From positions 744,001-808,000 of the forward strand of contig NZ_AFEU01000003.1 of assembly GCF_000262755.1 (NCBI RefSeq): 64,000 nucleotides of DNA, read 5' to 3'. The translations under genes were made by a program, and so were the position numbers. Positions within the stretch are counted from its first letter, which is position 1. Every line of letters starts with the position of its first letter. This document shows positions 16,694 to 25,011 of this stretch, one piece after another. The DNA is from Bacillus methanolicus PB1 (lineage in GTDB: Bacteria > Bacillota > Bacilli > Bacillales > Cytobacillaceae). Below the pieces are notes generated by a model that was not told the origin of the DNA, did not search any database, and saw nothing but the letters and a program-made list of their open reading frames with translations.

Positions 16694-17029
16694 CTACTCA
16701 TCTGCAAACCGGACATTAGCAATACTTGAAATTTCAATCTGGTGCACTTCTTCAAAGCGGTCGACCACATGGAGTTTTTTGGCTGTTTCATCCCAATAAT
16801 GAATAGTGCCGATGACGAGCTGATACTTCCGTCCCCTGTAATACGTAATTGCCACGCTTTTTCCAAACTCCATTGCTTCTGCCATCACTTCATTCATCAC
16901 TTCAAGCTGCTGTTCATCAGGCTCGATTTTGTTCTCGTACATATCTTCCTTTGCCCAGTCTCTGAGCAGCTTTACATGTTCAGGAAGCATCATCGATGTC
17001 CATTTTATCCTTCCCCGGTCCCGTATCAT
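16694..17029 (-). CDS. yqjX: YolD-like protein YqjX
   Basis: The 111-residue protein (MIRDRGRIKWTSMMLPEHV at the start; ITYYRGRKYQLVIGTI in the middle) belongs to the YolD family. YolD-like genes in bacilli typically sit directly after a UvrX/UmuC-like polymerase gene, and the family is thought to be a UmuD-like partner. Here it begins 27 bases after the uvrX stop, behind GGAG, and is probably cotranscribed from the LexA-controlled promoter upstream of uvrX. Partner role is inferred. Confidence 0.88.
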   Translation of the reverse strand: MIRDRGRIKWTSMMLPEHVKLLRDWAKEDMYENKIEPDEQQLEVMNEVMAEAMEFGKSVAITYYRGRKYQLVIGTIHYWDETAKKLHVVDRFEEVHQIEISSIANVRFADE

Positions 17030-17055
17030 CGTTTCTCCACCTCACTCCAGTTCAT

Positions 17056-18315
17056 TTACATTTTATGGCCGCCAACGAGAGTCGCCCGGTGTCTTGCTGT
17101 TCCGGCTTCCGTATAGGAAACAGCCCGCAGCAATGCCCCTGATCCAAACCGGCTTCGAATACGGTCGACAGCATAACCGAGTTCGTGCTTTTTCCAGCCG
17201 TTTAAATCAAACAGGCTGAGCTGCATTTGATTATCATCAACGATGTTTCCAAGCGAAATAGAAATTTTTCGAACCGTTTTTCCTTCATAAAATTCATGAA
17301 AAAGCTCCAGACAAACCCGGTAAAGATCCATTGTTACGTTTGTCGGCTGCTTAACCGTCCGGAATCGGTAAAAGCCGCCGCCGAATTCATCCTGGCTGTA
17401 GCCGAGGCCAAAGCTGATCGTTCTTCCCGCCTTTTTGTGGTTTCGGGCTCTTCTCGCCACCTCTTCACACATTTCCAATATGACAGCTTTAATTTCATGC
17501 TCTTCCTTGTAGTCACGCAATAGGATCTGGCTTTTTCCAAAACTGATCTGCCCTTCCATAATCGGCGCCCCGATATCGGAAAGATCGACTCCCCATGCAT
17601 GATAATAAAGCTGGTTCCCCATGATTCCGAATTTTTTTTCAAGTGATTTCAAATCGTAGCGGGCCAATTGCCCGACTGTGAAAATTCCCATGCTGTTGAG
17701 CGTTTTCTCGACGCGCCTGCCGATTCCCCACATTTCCCGGAGCGGGGAAACGTTCCACAGTTTTTTTGGCACATCATCATACGTCCATTCGGCAATCCCA
17801 TGTTTTTTCGCTTCAAGATCAAGACACAGCTTTGCCATAAGCATGTTGGGACCGATGCCAATCGCGCACGGCAGCTGAAACTCCCGTTTTAGGTCATCCC
17901 TGATTTTTTTCGCAATGGTCATCGGATCACCCCAGAGATCAACAACGCCGTCTACTTGGATAAAACTCTCATCGACACTGTAAGTATGAATCGCTTCTTT
18001 CGGGACGTAACGGTGAAATACGCGGGTAATTTCAGTGGAAATCCGCAAATACGTCGCCATTTTCGGCTCTACTAGTTGGATACGAGGATCATCGGGAATT
18101 TCAAACAACCGGGAACCGGTCTTAACGCCGAATTCCTTTTTCAGCCGGGGAGATGCGGCAAGAACGACACTTCCCTCCCGTTCTACATTCCCGACAACAG
18201 CCAAGTAACATTCAAGCGGATCAAGACCAAGCATGACAGCGGAACAGCTTGCATAAAAGCTTTTCATATCAATGCATAAAATTTTATTGTGCGGCATCTT
18301 GCTGTAATCAACCAT
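17056..18315 (-). CDS. uvrX: Y-family DNA polymerase UvrX/YqjW
   Basis: The 419-residue protein is an error-prone translesion polymerase of the UmuC/UvrX branch. Active-site acids are visible in LCIDMKSFYAS near residue 15 and YSVDESFIQ near 110. A little-finger domain and a C-terminal tail with MQLSLF, a form of the beta-clamp binding motif QLxLF, follow. The ATG has AGGAGG eight bases upstream. Two LexA boxes lie within 75 bases upstream, so SOS induction is expected. It forms an operon with yqjX. Confidence 0.94.
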   Translation of the reverse strand: MVDYSKMPHNKILCIDMKSFYASCSAVMLGLDPLECYLAVVGNVEREGSVVLAASPRLKKEFGVKTGSRLFEIPDDPRIQLVEPKMATYLRISTEITRVFHRYVPKEAIHTYSVDESFIQVDGVVDLWGDPMTIAKKIRDDLKREFQLPCAIGIGPNMLMAKLCLDLEAKKHGIAEWTYDDVPKKLWNVSPLREMWGIGRRVEKTLNSMGIFTVGQLARYDLKSLEKKFGIMGNQLYYHAWGVDLSDIGAPIMEGQISFGKSQILLRDYKEEHEIKAVILEMCEEVARRARNHKKAGRTISFGLGYSQDEFGGGFYRFRTVKQPTNVTMDLYRVCLELFHEFYEGKTVRKISISLGNIVDDNQMQLSLFDLNGWKKHELGYAVDRIRSRFGSGALLRAVSYTEAGTARHRATLVGGHKM

Positions 18316-18337
18316 GATCCCGTCCTCCTAAAATAAT

Positions 18338-18351
18338 CGAACATCAGTTCT
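18338..18351. promoter_or_regulatory. LexA (SOS) box 1
   Basis: CGAACATCAGTTCT contains a perfect GAAC-N4-GTTC core and matches the Bacillus consensus CGAACRNRYGTTYG at nearly every base. It lies 23 bases upstream of the uvrX start. Confidence 0.85.
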
Positions 18352-18375
18352 ATATCATTATACCCATACATTAAT

Positions 18376-18389
18376 CGAATATGCGTTCG
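18376..18389. promoter_or_regulatory. LexA (SOS) box 2
   Basis: CGAATATGCGTTCG differs from the Bacillus LexA consensus at one core position (GAAT for GAAC). It is 25 bases from box 1, in the region shared by the divergent uvrX and yqzH genes. Confidence 0.75.
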
Positions 18390-18464
18390 ATTTCAATGGA
18401 AATTTTACGACGAATTTCTTGAAATCGGCTTTCTTGCCAGTGTGGCACTTTTTCCGGGAAGCGG

Positions 18465-18470
18465 TATAAT
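18465..18470 (+). promoter_or_regulatory. -10 element of yqzH
   Basis: A perfect TATAAT lies 20 bases before the yqzH start. The -35 region at 17 bases is poor (TGGCAC-like). Confidence 0.4.
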
Positions 18471-18489
18471 CGAACTTGAGGTGCAAGCA

Positions 18490-18684
18490 ATGGAGAAAAA
18501 ATTTGTGATAAAAATGATCGAAAATTGTTTCAAGCAATACGGGCATAACCGCGAGTCGCTTCCGTTAAGCGAAAAAGAATGCGAACAGCTTTATCAAAAA
18601 GTGATGGATTTGATAGAAGAGGAGCCGCTTGGTAATTTGTATACAATCGTCAATGATGTTGTTTATGAATACTTAACAGAGTGA
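18490..18684 (+). CDS. yqzH: YqzH small protein
   Basis: This 64-residue protein (MEKKFVIKMIENCFKQYGHN start, VVYEYLTE end) matches YqzH of B. subtilis in length and pattern. There it belongs to the LexA-controlled yqjW region. Here it is divergent from uvrX and shares the LexA boxes. I chose the ATG at 18490 because GAGGTG lies six bases upstream; an upstream in-frame ATG at 18442 has no site. The protein is helical and acidic with no known function. Confidence 0.75.
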   Translation: MEKKFVIKMIENCFKQYGHNRESLPLSEKECEQLYQKVMDLIEEEPLGNLYTIVNDVVYEYLTE

Positions 18685-18696
18685 GATGAGGAGGCA

Positions 18697-18741
18697 TTTC
18701 TTCACTTTTATTCGCAAAAAAATCGAATAAAAGTGAAGAAA
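18697..18741. other. Perfect 18-bp inverted repeat after yqzH
   Basis: TTTCTTCACTTTTATTCG and its exact complement are separated by the nine bases CAAAAAAAT. It lies 12 bases after the yqzH stop, so it may terminate yqzH, but neither strand has a T-tract directly after the stem. Confidence 0.8.
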
Positions 18742-18772
18742 TCGCCAGCAGCGGTTTCTCATAATCAGTATA

Positions 18773-18915
18773 TGGGTCGCATACGGGAAATGGCCGTTAT
18801 ATCTGAAAAAGTGGTCGATATACACGGGAAAGTGGTCGATATATCCGAAAAGTGGTCGATATAAACGGGAAAGTGGTCGATATATCCGAAAAGTCGCCGT
18901 TATCGCGCCGGAACC
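18773..18915. repeat. 20-21 bp degenerate tandem array, TGGTCGATATA type
   Basis: Units start at 18791, 18812, 18833, 18853, 18874 and 18894, giving spacings of 21, 21, 20, 21 and 20. The consensus is TGGTCGATATACACGGGAAA. Alternate units resemble each other (CCGAAAAG versus CGGGAAAG), so the true unit may be a dimer of about 41 bases. It lies between the 3' ends of yqzH and yqjQ. Confidence 0.85.
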
Positions 18916-18938
18916 CGTAAAAAATATTTTTTGTTTCC

Positions 18939-19730
18939 CTATTTTTGATTAAATGCTTTCTTGCCGAGCCTCTCAAATAACCGCGGAAATAACGTATAAA
19001 ATATGCTTCCCGCATTCATCCAGCGGGGAAGGTTAATTTCCCTGACAGGGGTAAAAATTTTGTCAACGACTTTTCTGGCTACATATTCAGGCTGAAGCAT
19101 AATTCTCTTGACATTCTGAACGTATGTACCTTTCTCATCGGCAATTTGAAAAAAGTTGGTCGCAATCGGCCCCGGATTGACTGAGGTCACATACACATGA
19201 TAATCGGCAAGCTCCATCCGCAAACTGTTTGAAAACCCAAGAACAGCATGTTTCGTTGCTGAATAAACACTTGATTTCGGCGTAGCAATTTTTCCGGCTT
19301 GGGAGGCAATGTTGATGATATGGCCGGAACGCTGCCCCCTCATTTTCGGAAGCACCATGCTTGTGCAAGCCATCAGCCCGATCACATTGACATTGAACAT
19401 CCCTTTCATTTCATCGATCGTCATTTTATGTGCTTCACGGAAAATTCCAAACCCCGCATTATTAATTAAAACATCGACCCGGCCGATTTCTTCGAATATT
19501 TTTTGGAATATTTCCTGAATTTGATCAGTATCGGACACGTCTAGCTTATAAACATAAACTTGGACACAGTGCTGATCTTCAAGCTTTTTCTTCAAAATTT
19601 CCAGTTTATCAATGCTTCGGGCAAGCAAGACCAGATTTGCTCCCCGTTCGGCACAAAGCGCGGCAATTTCCGCGCCAATTCCTCCTGATGCCCCGGTAAT
19701 GATGATGTTTTTGCCTTTTAATCTTTCCAA
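18939..19730 (-). CDS. yqjQ: Short-chain dehydrogenase YqjQ
   Basis: The 263-residue protein is a classical NAD(P)-dependent oxidoreductase: TGASGGIG cofactor loop at 12-19, NNAGFG near 90 and the catalytic YSATK near 158. The substrate is not known. The start is a TTG with GAGGTGA ten bases upstream. The site overlaps the stop of yqjP, so the pair form an operon as in B. subtilis. A repeat array follows the 3' end. Confidence 0.88.
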   Translation of the reverse strand: MERLKGKNIIITGASGGIGAEIAALCAERGANLVLLARSIDKLEILKKKLEDQHCVQVYVYKLDVSDTDQIQEIFQKIFEEIGRVDVLINNAGFGIFREAHKMTIDEMKGMFNVNVIGLMACTSMVLPKMRGQRSGHIINIASQAGKIATPKSSVYSATKHAVLGFSNSLRMELADYHVYVTSVNPGPIATNFFQIADEKGTYVQNVKRIMLQPEYVARKVVDKIFTPVREINLPRWMNAGSIFYTLFPRLFERLGKKAFNQK

Positions 19731-19744
19731 TGCTTCAGGTCACC

Positions 19745-20707
19745 TCATTTATCTTTAAAAATATAAGTTTGATTGTCTTTCATAATATCAATCTCACCTA
19801 ATGAGTCTAAATAGTCAAGCTGGGCGATAGTCTCTGAAATTGTGAGCGGTAATTCCCGTTCATAAACGGCCGGGAATAGACGCTTGCAAATCTGAAACAC
19901 AGTCAACTCTTCTTTTTCAAGCCATTTTTTTACTTGCATCGCCCTTTCATGCTGGCGCTCCAGTCTTTTTTCCACCAATTGATGAACGTCCGTAATATCC
20001 GTGCCATGTCCCGTATACATCCGTTCAATCGGAAGATCAAACAGCCGTTTTATCGAATTATTATATTGAAGCTGAGGCTTTGGACGCTCGGTCATGCCTG
20101 GCAGCGGGGGCTCAAGCAAAGGATTCGGGGAAATCGATGCCAATAATAAGTCTCCGCCAATTAAAACCCCGTCTTTTTTGCGCCATAGCGCAATATGGCT
20201 CTGTGCATGGCCCGGTGTTTCAAGTACTTCCCAATTGTCCAGGCCGGGCGGATTTCCGCCTTCGGTCAGCGTTCCGGTGAGAGACCTGTTGCATGAAAAT
20301 TTCAGTGACTTTTTCATTATATCAATAAAAGAAAAGAACTTTTCGGGAATGCCAAATTCGGCAAAAAGCTTTCGATAAAAGTCATCATGCTCCTCAAGAA
20401 AGGATTGATTCCTGTTTATCCATCTCTCGTTTAAATAGTGGCCGTATACATCCAATGACGGCGGAAAGCAGTCAAGCAAACCAGAGTGGTCCGGGTGGTG
20501 ATGCGTCAAAATAACTTGTTCAATATCTTCTGGATTTAATTTCAAATCATTGAGCTGGCTTTTCAATGCTTCCCATGCTGATTCAGTTTTCGGACCGACA
20601 TCAACAAGGGTCAGCCGATCCCCTTTTATCAAGAAAACATTAACGTCACCGACCGCAAATGGCGTCGGCAAGGTAATCTTTGCAATTCCGCTCTTCCATT
20701 CAGTCAT
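19745..20707 (-). CDS. yqjP: Metallo-beta-lactamase fold hydrolase YqjP
   Basis: The 320-residue protein has the metal-binding motif THHHPDHSGL (H-x-H-x-D-H) near residue 69, a further histidine in TPGHAQSH and a closing TGHGTD. A C-terminal winged-helix-like segment (about 245-310) is typical of the LACTB2-like group. The metal-dependent hydrolase activity is clear, but the substrate is not. ATG follows AAGGAG by nine bases. It is the first gene of the yqjP-yqjQ operon. Confidence 0.88.
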   Translation of the reverse strand: MTEWKSGIAKITLPTPFAVGDVNVFLIKGDRLTLVDVGPKTESAWEALKSQLNDLKLNPEDIEQVILTHHHPDHSGLLDCFPPSLDVYGHYLNERWINRNQSFLEEHDDFYRKLFAEFGIPEKFFSFIDIMKKSLKFSCNRSLTGTLTEGGNPPGLDNWEVLETPGHAQSHIALWRKKDGVLIGGDLLLASISPNPLLEPPLPGMTERPKPQLQYNNSIKRLFDLPIERMYTGHGTDITDVHQLVEKRLERQHERAMQVKKWLEKEELTVFQICKRLFPAVYERELPLTISETIAQLDYLDSLGEIDIMKDNQTYIFKDK

Positions 20708-20878
20708 TGTTTTAAACTCCTTAAATTGTTATATTTGTATAAGTCCATTATTTGTATAAAAGCATCCAGTCGTGCATATTCTAAAATACATTAATTAGTT
20801 TATCGCTCTTTTTGTAAATTGTCATTATTTTCACATAACTTTTTTTAAGATAATTTAAAAAATAGTGCAAGGTCCTAC

Positions 20879-20908
20879 TTGACAGATAAGGATGTTTTCT
20901 TGCATAAT
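20879..20908 (+). promoter_or_regulatory. Sigma-A promoter of the proI leader
   Basis: A perfect TTGACA at 20879 and CATAAT at 20903 are separated by 18 bases. Transcription would start near 20915, just before the T-box leader. Confidence 0.75.
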
Positions 20909-20924
20909 CACAATTAAAACTATT

Positions 20925-21187
20925 ATGTAACGAAGCAATGAGTAAGGCCAGTAGATGGAAAACGGCGAAAGAGAGTGAAGCTCATCGGCTGAAAGGCTTC
21001 ACCGCCCTCTTGACCATTGAACCTACCTTACGAGCTGTTAGGCAAACCTAAACGCATATCCGGCGTTATCGGATCAGAGCTGCACCTTTTCTATTAACCA
21101 GACTTGTTACCGTTGAAAAGGTGAATGAAGGTGGTACCACGGAAGATAGACCTTTCGTCCTTTACGGATGCAAGGTCTTTTTTGTTT
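20925..21187 (+). ncRNA. Proline T-box riboswitch upstream of proI
   Basis: The leader has the T-box sequence GAAGGTGGTACCACGG at 21127 and, after it, a terminator (AGACCTT...AAGGTCT followed by TTTTTT, 21148-21186). Stem I is closed by GTAAGG (20942) and CCTTAC. It contains AGTA on the 5' side and, on the 3' side, the specifier bulge GAACCTA, in which CCT is a proline codon. Uncharged proline tRNA would bind and open transcription of proI, whose product makes proline. The T-box core and terminator are read directly; the specifier is inferred from position. Confidence 0.93.
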
Positions 21188-21233
21188 TCAAAAAATCCAG
21201 AATGTTGAAATAAAAGATACAGGAGGGAACAAA

Positions 21234-22070
21234 ATGAAGAAGCTTACTTTTGTCGGATCAGGTTCGATGGCGGAAGCAATGATCTCGGGAATGCTGAAGA
21301 GCAACCTGATAGAGAAGAACGGAATATGGGTGACAAATCGAAAAGATGACAACAAGCTAAACCGCATGAACCGGGATTATGGCGTGAATACCTCTTACAA
21401 TTCAGAAGAATTGTTCAGAAATGCAGATGCAGTAATATTAGCGATGAAGCCGAAAGACGCTGCAGAAGCCATTACCCGTATTAAAGATTACTTAACAGAA
21501 GATATGCTGATTATCTCCGTTTTGGCAGGAATATCGATTTCCAGTATTGAAGAACTTTCCGGCAAATCCCTGGCAATCGTAAGAGCGATGCCGAATACAT
21601 CTGCAGCAATCGGGAAATCTGCAACCGCTATAGCTGTTAATAAAATGGTTACGGATCAACAAAAGAAAATCGTAAAACAAATGTTTGAAACAATCGGGCT
21701 GACAACTTTTGTTGAAGAAGAACAACTTGATGCAGTAACCGGCCTGTCCGGAAGCGGCCCGGCTTATATTTATTATTTTGTCGAAGCGATGGAAAAAAGC
21801 GCTGTTGAAATTGGACTTGAAAAAGAAGTTGCAAAACAATTAATTGTGCAAACGCTGCTCGGAGCAGCGGAAATGCTGACGAAATCATCAAAATCGCCGG
21901 AGCAGCTGCGCCGGGAAGTAACTAGTCCGGGCGGAACAACAGAAGCCGGCATTAAAGTTCTTGAGGCCCACAATGTTCAGCATGCTTTTATATCCTGCAT
22001 TAAAGAAGCAACCGCCCATTCAAAACGCCTTGGGAGCATGTTAAAGGAAGCAGTAACAGTAAAGCAGTAG
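21234..22070 (+). CDS. proI: Pyrroline-5-carboxylate reductase ProI
   Basis: The 278-residue enzyme reduces pyrroline-5-carboxylate to proline. The N-terminal Rossmann motif is FVGSGSMAEAM, and the C-terminal signature is LSGSGPAYIYYF followed by TSPGGTTEAGI. I chose ATG 21234, seven bases after GGAGGG; the frame is open upstream but that part overlaps the T-box terminator. Control by a proline-type T-box identifies the role further. A perfect terminator follows. Confidence 0.96.
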   Translation: MKKLTFVGSGSMAEAMISGMLKSNLIEKNGIWVTNRKDDNKLNRMNRDYGVNTSYNSEELFRNADAVILAMKPKDAAEAITRIKDYLTEDMLIISVLAGISISSIEELSGKSLAIVRAMPNTSAAIGKSATAIAVNKMVTDQQKKIVKQMFETIGLTTFVEEEQLDAVTGLSGSGPAYIYYFVEAMEKSAVEIGLEKEVAKQLIVQTLLGAAEMLTKSSKSPEQLRREVTSPGGTTEAGIKVLEAHNVQHAFISCIKEATAHSKRLGSMLKEAVTVKQ

Positions 22071-22117
22071 TCACATTTACGATAAGTAAAGTCCTTGACA
22101 AATAAAGCAACTTCCTT

Positions 22118-22156
22118 CAGTGGGGGATTCTTTCATCCCCCACTTTAGCTTTTTTG
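22118..22156 (+). terminator. Terminator of proI
   Basis: AGTGGGGGAT and ATCCCCCACT form a ten-pair stem with loop TCTTTC, followed by TTAGCTTTTTT. Confidence 0.9.
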
Positions 22157-22332
22157 AATCCTCTAATCCACGAAGCGGGGAGCTTGCAGCCCGTTAATGC
22201 GAGATAAAAAAGTTTGAAAGAGAACAAAATACCGATTAAACAACTTGCGAAAAACGGTTGAGCTGTTCTTTTCCTATTTCAATACAGCACTGCTATACTT
22301 AAAATATACGAAAAGGAATGGAGGCAATTCGT

Positions 22333-23352
22333 TTGGAAGCAAAGCTGTTTTCACCATTTACGATCAAAAACACAACATTTAAAAATCGAATCGTTATGTC
22401 GCCTATGTGCATGTATTCCAGCCACAATCAGGACGGCAAAGTCCAAAATTGGCATTATACACACTACGTAAGCCGAGCGGTCGGGCAAGTCGGGCTAATA
22501 ATGGTAGAAGCCACTGCCGTTACTCCACAAGGCCGAATTTCTGCTCAGGATTTGGGGATTTGGAGCGATGACCATATTGACGGGCTGAAGAAGTTAACAG
22601 ATTTAATAAAAGAGCATGGTGCGAAAACCGGGATCCAAATCGCACATGCCGGACGAAAATCTACGGTAGAAGGAGAAATCGTTGCGCCGTCTGCCATCCC
22701 GTTCAACGAACAAATGAAAACGCCAAAAGAAATGACAACAGCAGAAATAAAAGAGACTATTCATGCGTTTAAAAAGGGAGCAGAGCGTGCAAAAAAAGCG
22801 GGATTTGATGTAATTGAAATACATGCAGCCCATGGTTACCTGATCAATGAATTTTTATCGCCTTTATCCAATCAACGTACGGATGAATATGGAGGTTCGC
22901 CGGAAAACCGTTACCGCTTTTTAAGTGAAGTCATTGATGAAGTAAAATCCGTTTGGGGCGGCCCTCTTTTCGTCAGAGTGTCTGCAAGCGATTATCATGA
23001 TGAAGGCTTATCAATAGACGATTATGTTGTGATAAGCCAATGGATGAAAAAACAGGGAGTCGACCTTATTGATGTCAGCTCAGGCGGCCTTGTTCCCGCG
23101 CGCATAAAGGTTTATCCGGGTTATCAAGTTCCGTTTGCCGAAAAAATTAAACAACAAGCCGACATTTTGACAGGAACTGTCGGGTTAATCACTTCCGGCC
23201 TTCAAGCCGAGGAAATTCTGCAAAATGACCGTGCTGATTTTATTTTTCTCGCCCGGGAACTGCTAAGAAACCCATATTGGCCAAGAACCGCCGCAAAAGA
23301 GCTTGGTGTTGAAATTGAAGCACCAAAGCAATATGAGCGGGGTTGGATTTAA
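22333..23352 (+). CDS. namA: NADPH dehydrogenase NamA/YqjM (old yellow enzyme)
   Basis: This FMN-dependent ene-reductase has C26 and Y28 in MSPMCMYSS, which tune FMN redox in YqjM, and the substrate-binding pair in [20 protein letters not shown] and the closing YERGW match the family. I chose the TTG at 22333, seven bases after GGAGG; the ATG five codons upstream overlaps that ribosome binding site. The resulting 339 residues match YqjM length. It is convergent with rnz across a repeat array. Confidence 0.95.
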   Translation: MEAKLFSPFTIKNTTFKNRIVMSPMCMYSSHNQDGKVQNWHYTHYVSRAVGQVGLIMVEATAVTPQGRISAQDLGIWSDDHIDGLKKLTDLIKEHGAKTGIQIAHAGRKSTVEGEIVAPSAIPFNEQMKTPKEMTTAEIKETIHAFKKGAERAKKAGFDVIEIHAAHGYLINEFLSPLSNQRTDEYGGSPENRYRFLSEVIDEVKSVWGGPLFVRVSASDYHDEGLSIDDYVVISQWMKKQGVDLIDVSSGGLVPARIKVYPGYQVPFAEKIKQQADILTGTVGLITSGLQAEEILQNDRADFIFLARELLRNPYWPRTAAKELGVEIEAPKQYERGWI

Positions 23353-23393
23353 TTTAAAAATATTGATGAATCCATCCAAGCGCTGAATCAGAA

Positions 23394-23430
23394 TAAGAAA
23401 AGGACCGGGCAAACCCGGCTTTTCTTATTT
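23394..23430. terminator. Terminator of namA
   Basis: AAGAAAAGGACCGGG and CCCGGCTTTTCTT pair around CAAA with flanking T and A tracts on both strands. Confidence 0.85.
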
Positions 23431-23446
23431 ACTAAATTGGAATGGA

Positions 23447-23640
23447 AACTCATAAATGTGATTCTCGGCTCATAAACGAAATTACAGGCTCATATATTAG
23501 ATTGACGGCTCATAAATCGAGATAAAGGCTCATATCTTAAAATGAAGGCTCTTAAATTAAAATAAGGGCTCATATTTCAAAATAAAGGCTCATAAATTAA
23601 AATAAAGGCTCAAATCTCAAAATAATGGTTTATAACCTCC
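23447..23640. repeat. 20-bp degenerate tandem repeat array, second GGCTCATA type
   Basis: Unit starts fall at 23447, 23467, 23487 and every 20 bases to 23627, ten units with no slip. The consensus is GGCTCATAAATTAAAATAAA. The last unit changes to ATAACCT, exactly as at 2485. The array lies between the 3' ends of convergent namA and rnz; the remaining 170 bases up to rnz show nothing further. Confidence 0.9.
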
Positions 23641-23816
23641 CTTAATCTTGTTACAGAGAATGAAATTTATCATCAAAAACTTCTTAAGATAAAATCTCCA
23701 TTAAGAGAGCTTAACAAATCCAAAAACATTTGTCTGATTTACCAAGGCATTCCTGCATTAAACCAAACAAAAGGTTAGGGCGCCATGTTCCCTAACCTTT
23801 TCACTAGATATCCGCT

Positions 23817-24749
23817 TCAACTCTCCTTTTTAGAAAGGATATGAATTTCTTTAAAATCTTCGGCAATCTCAGTGTCGTGAAAAATTTCCTTTGCCTCCTT
23901 GACTAATTCAAGCCAATCGTCCCGGTTATACCTTGAACTGATATGTGTTAAACATAATTTCTTGACATTTGCTTTTACTGCCGTTTCTGCAGCCTGGCGA
24001 GTGGTCGAATGAAAATACTCGTATGCCATTCTTTCTTCGCCTTTTGAAAATGTAGCTTCGTGAACCAGCAAATCGGCATCTCTCGCTAATTGGACAGCAT
24101 TTTCACATACTCTTGTATCTCCAAGGATGGAAACGACTCTCCCTTTTTGGGGGGGACCGAGAAAATCGGCCGCCTCAAGTACCGTTCCATCATCAAGAAC
24201 AACAGATTCGCCATTTTTTATCTTCTTGTAAACAGGCCCCGGTTTGATGCCGGCCTTTATCAGTTTATCTGCCAATAGTGTTCCTGGCCTGTCTTTTTCG
24301 ATAATCCGGTATCCGTAAGATGGTATTCCATGATCAAGCAGCCGGGTTTCTACGGTAAATTGATCATCTTCAAAAACAACACCTTCTTCTATTTCAACGA
24401 TTTTCAGCGGATATTTTAAAAACGTCTGGCTTACAGATAAACTTATGTACACATATTCCTTTAACCCTTTCGGCCCGTATAAAACAACCTCTGTTTCACC
24501 GCCTTGAAATGACCTGCTTGAAAGCAGACCCGGCAAGCCGTAAATATGGTCGCCGTGAAGATGGGTTATAAATATTTTTTCAATTCTTCTCGGTTTAATT
24601 GACGTATGCAAGATTTGATGCTGTGTTGCCTCCCCGCAATCAAACAGCCATATGGCGCCCCGCTCTTCTAACAGCTTTAAAGCAATAGAAGTGACATTTC
24701 TTAACTTGGCAGGAACGCCGGCACCTGTCCCTAAGAAAAAAACATCCAT
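23817..24749 (-). CDS. rnz: Ribonuclease Z
   Basis: The enzyme cuts the 3' trailer from tRNA precursors lacking an encoded CCA. The N-terminal [16 protein letters not shown] and the metal motif [10 protein letters not shown] (H63, H65, D67, H68) are typical, as are GDTR and HSTTRQAA toward the C-terminus. The frame is open 29 codons upstream, but AAAGGA lies nine bases before the ATG at 24749 and this start gives 310 residues in register with B. subtilis Rnz. Confidence 0.95.
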   Translation of the reverse strand: MDVFFLGTGAGVPAKLRNVTSIALKLLEERGAIWLFDCGEATQHQILHTSIKPRRIEKIFITHLHGDHIYGLPGLLSSRSFQGGETEVVLYGPKGLKEYVYISLSVSQTFLKYPLKIVEIEEGVVFEDDQFTVETRLLDHGIPSYGYRIIEKDRPGTLLADKLIKAGIKPGPVYKKIKNGESVVLDDGTVLEAADFLGPPQKGRVVSILGDTRVCENAVQLARDADLLVHEATFSKGEERMAYEYFHSTTRQAAETAVKANVKKLCLTHISSRYNRDDWLELVKEAKEIFHDTEIAEDFKEIHILSKKES

Positions 24750-25011
24750 TTCCTTCAATCCTTTCAAAAACTGCCGAATATAGATAAAACCAAAGCACTT
24801 CATGACATCGGATACGAAGATTTTTGTTACATTCAACTATACCACACTTATAAAGAAAGCAGCTGGAATTGCATAGTTCCAACTAAAAGTAGAAAAACTA
24901 ATCAGGTAAGAAACATTTGCTAAGTGAGCATGAAACCTATAAAATTTTATACTTGAATAGTCTTTAGTTTTTGTACATATTTCGAAAAAATAAAAGAGAG
25001 GTCCATAAATC

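Noticed and set aside
18434-18439. TTGCCA as -35 of yqzH
   Set aside because: It lies 25 bases from the TATAAT, too far for a sigma-A promoter.
18797-19015. Minus-strand frame containing 7-residue repeats (ISTTF and YRPL words)
   Set aside because: It is the translation of the 21-base tandem array joined to the end of yqjQ; the repeats are a property of the DNA and the frame has no start signal.
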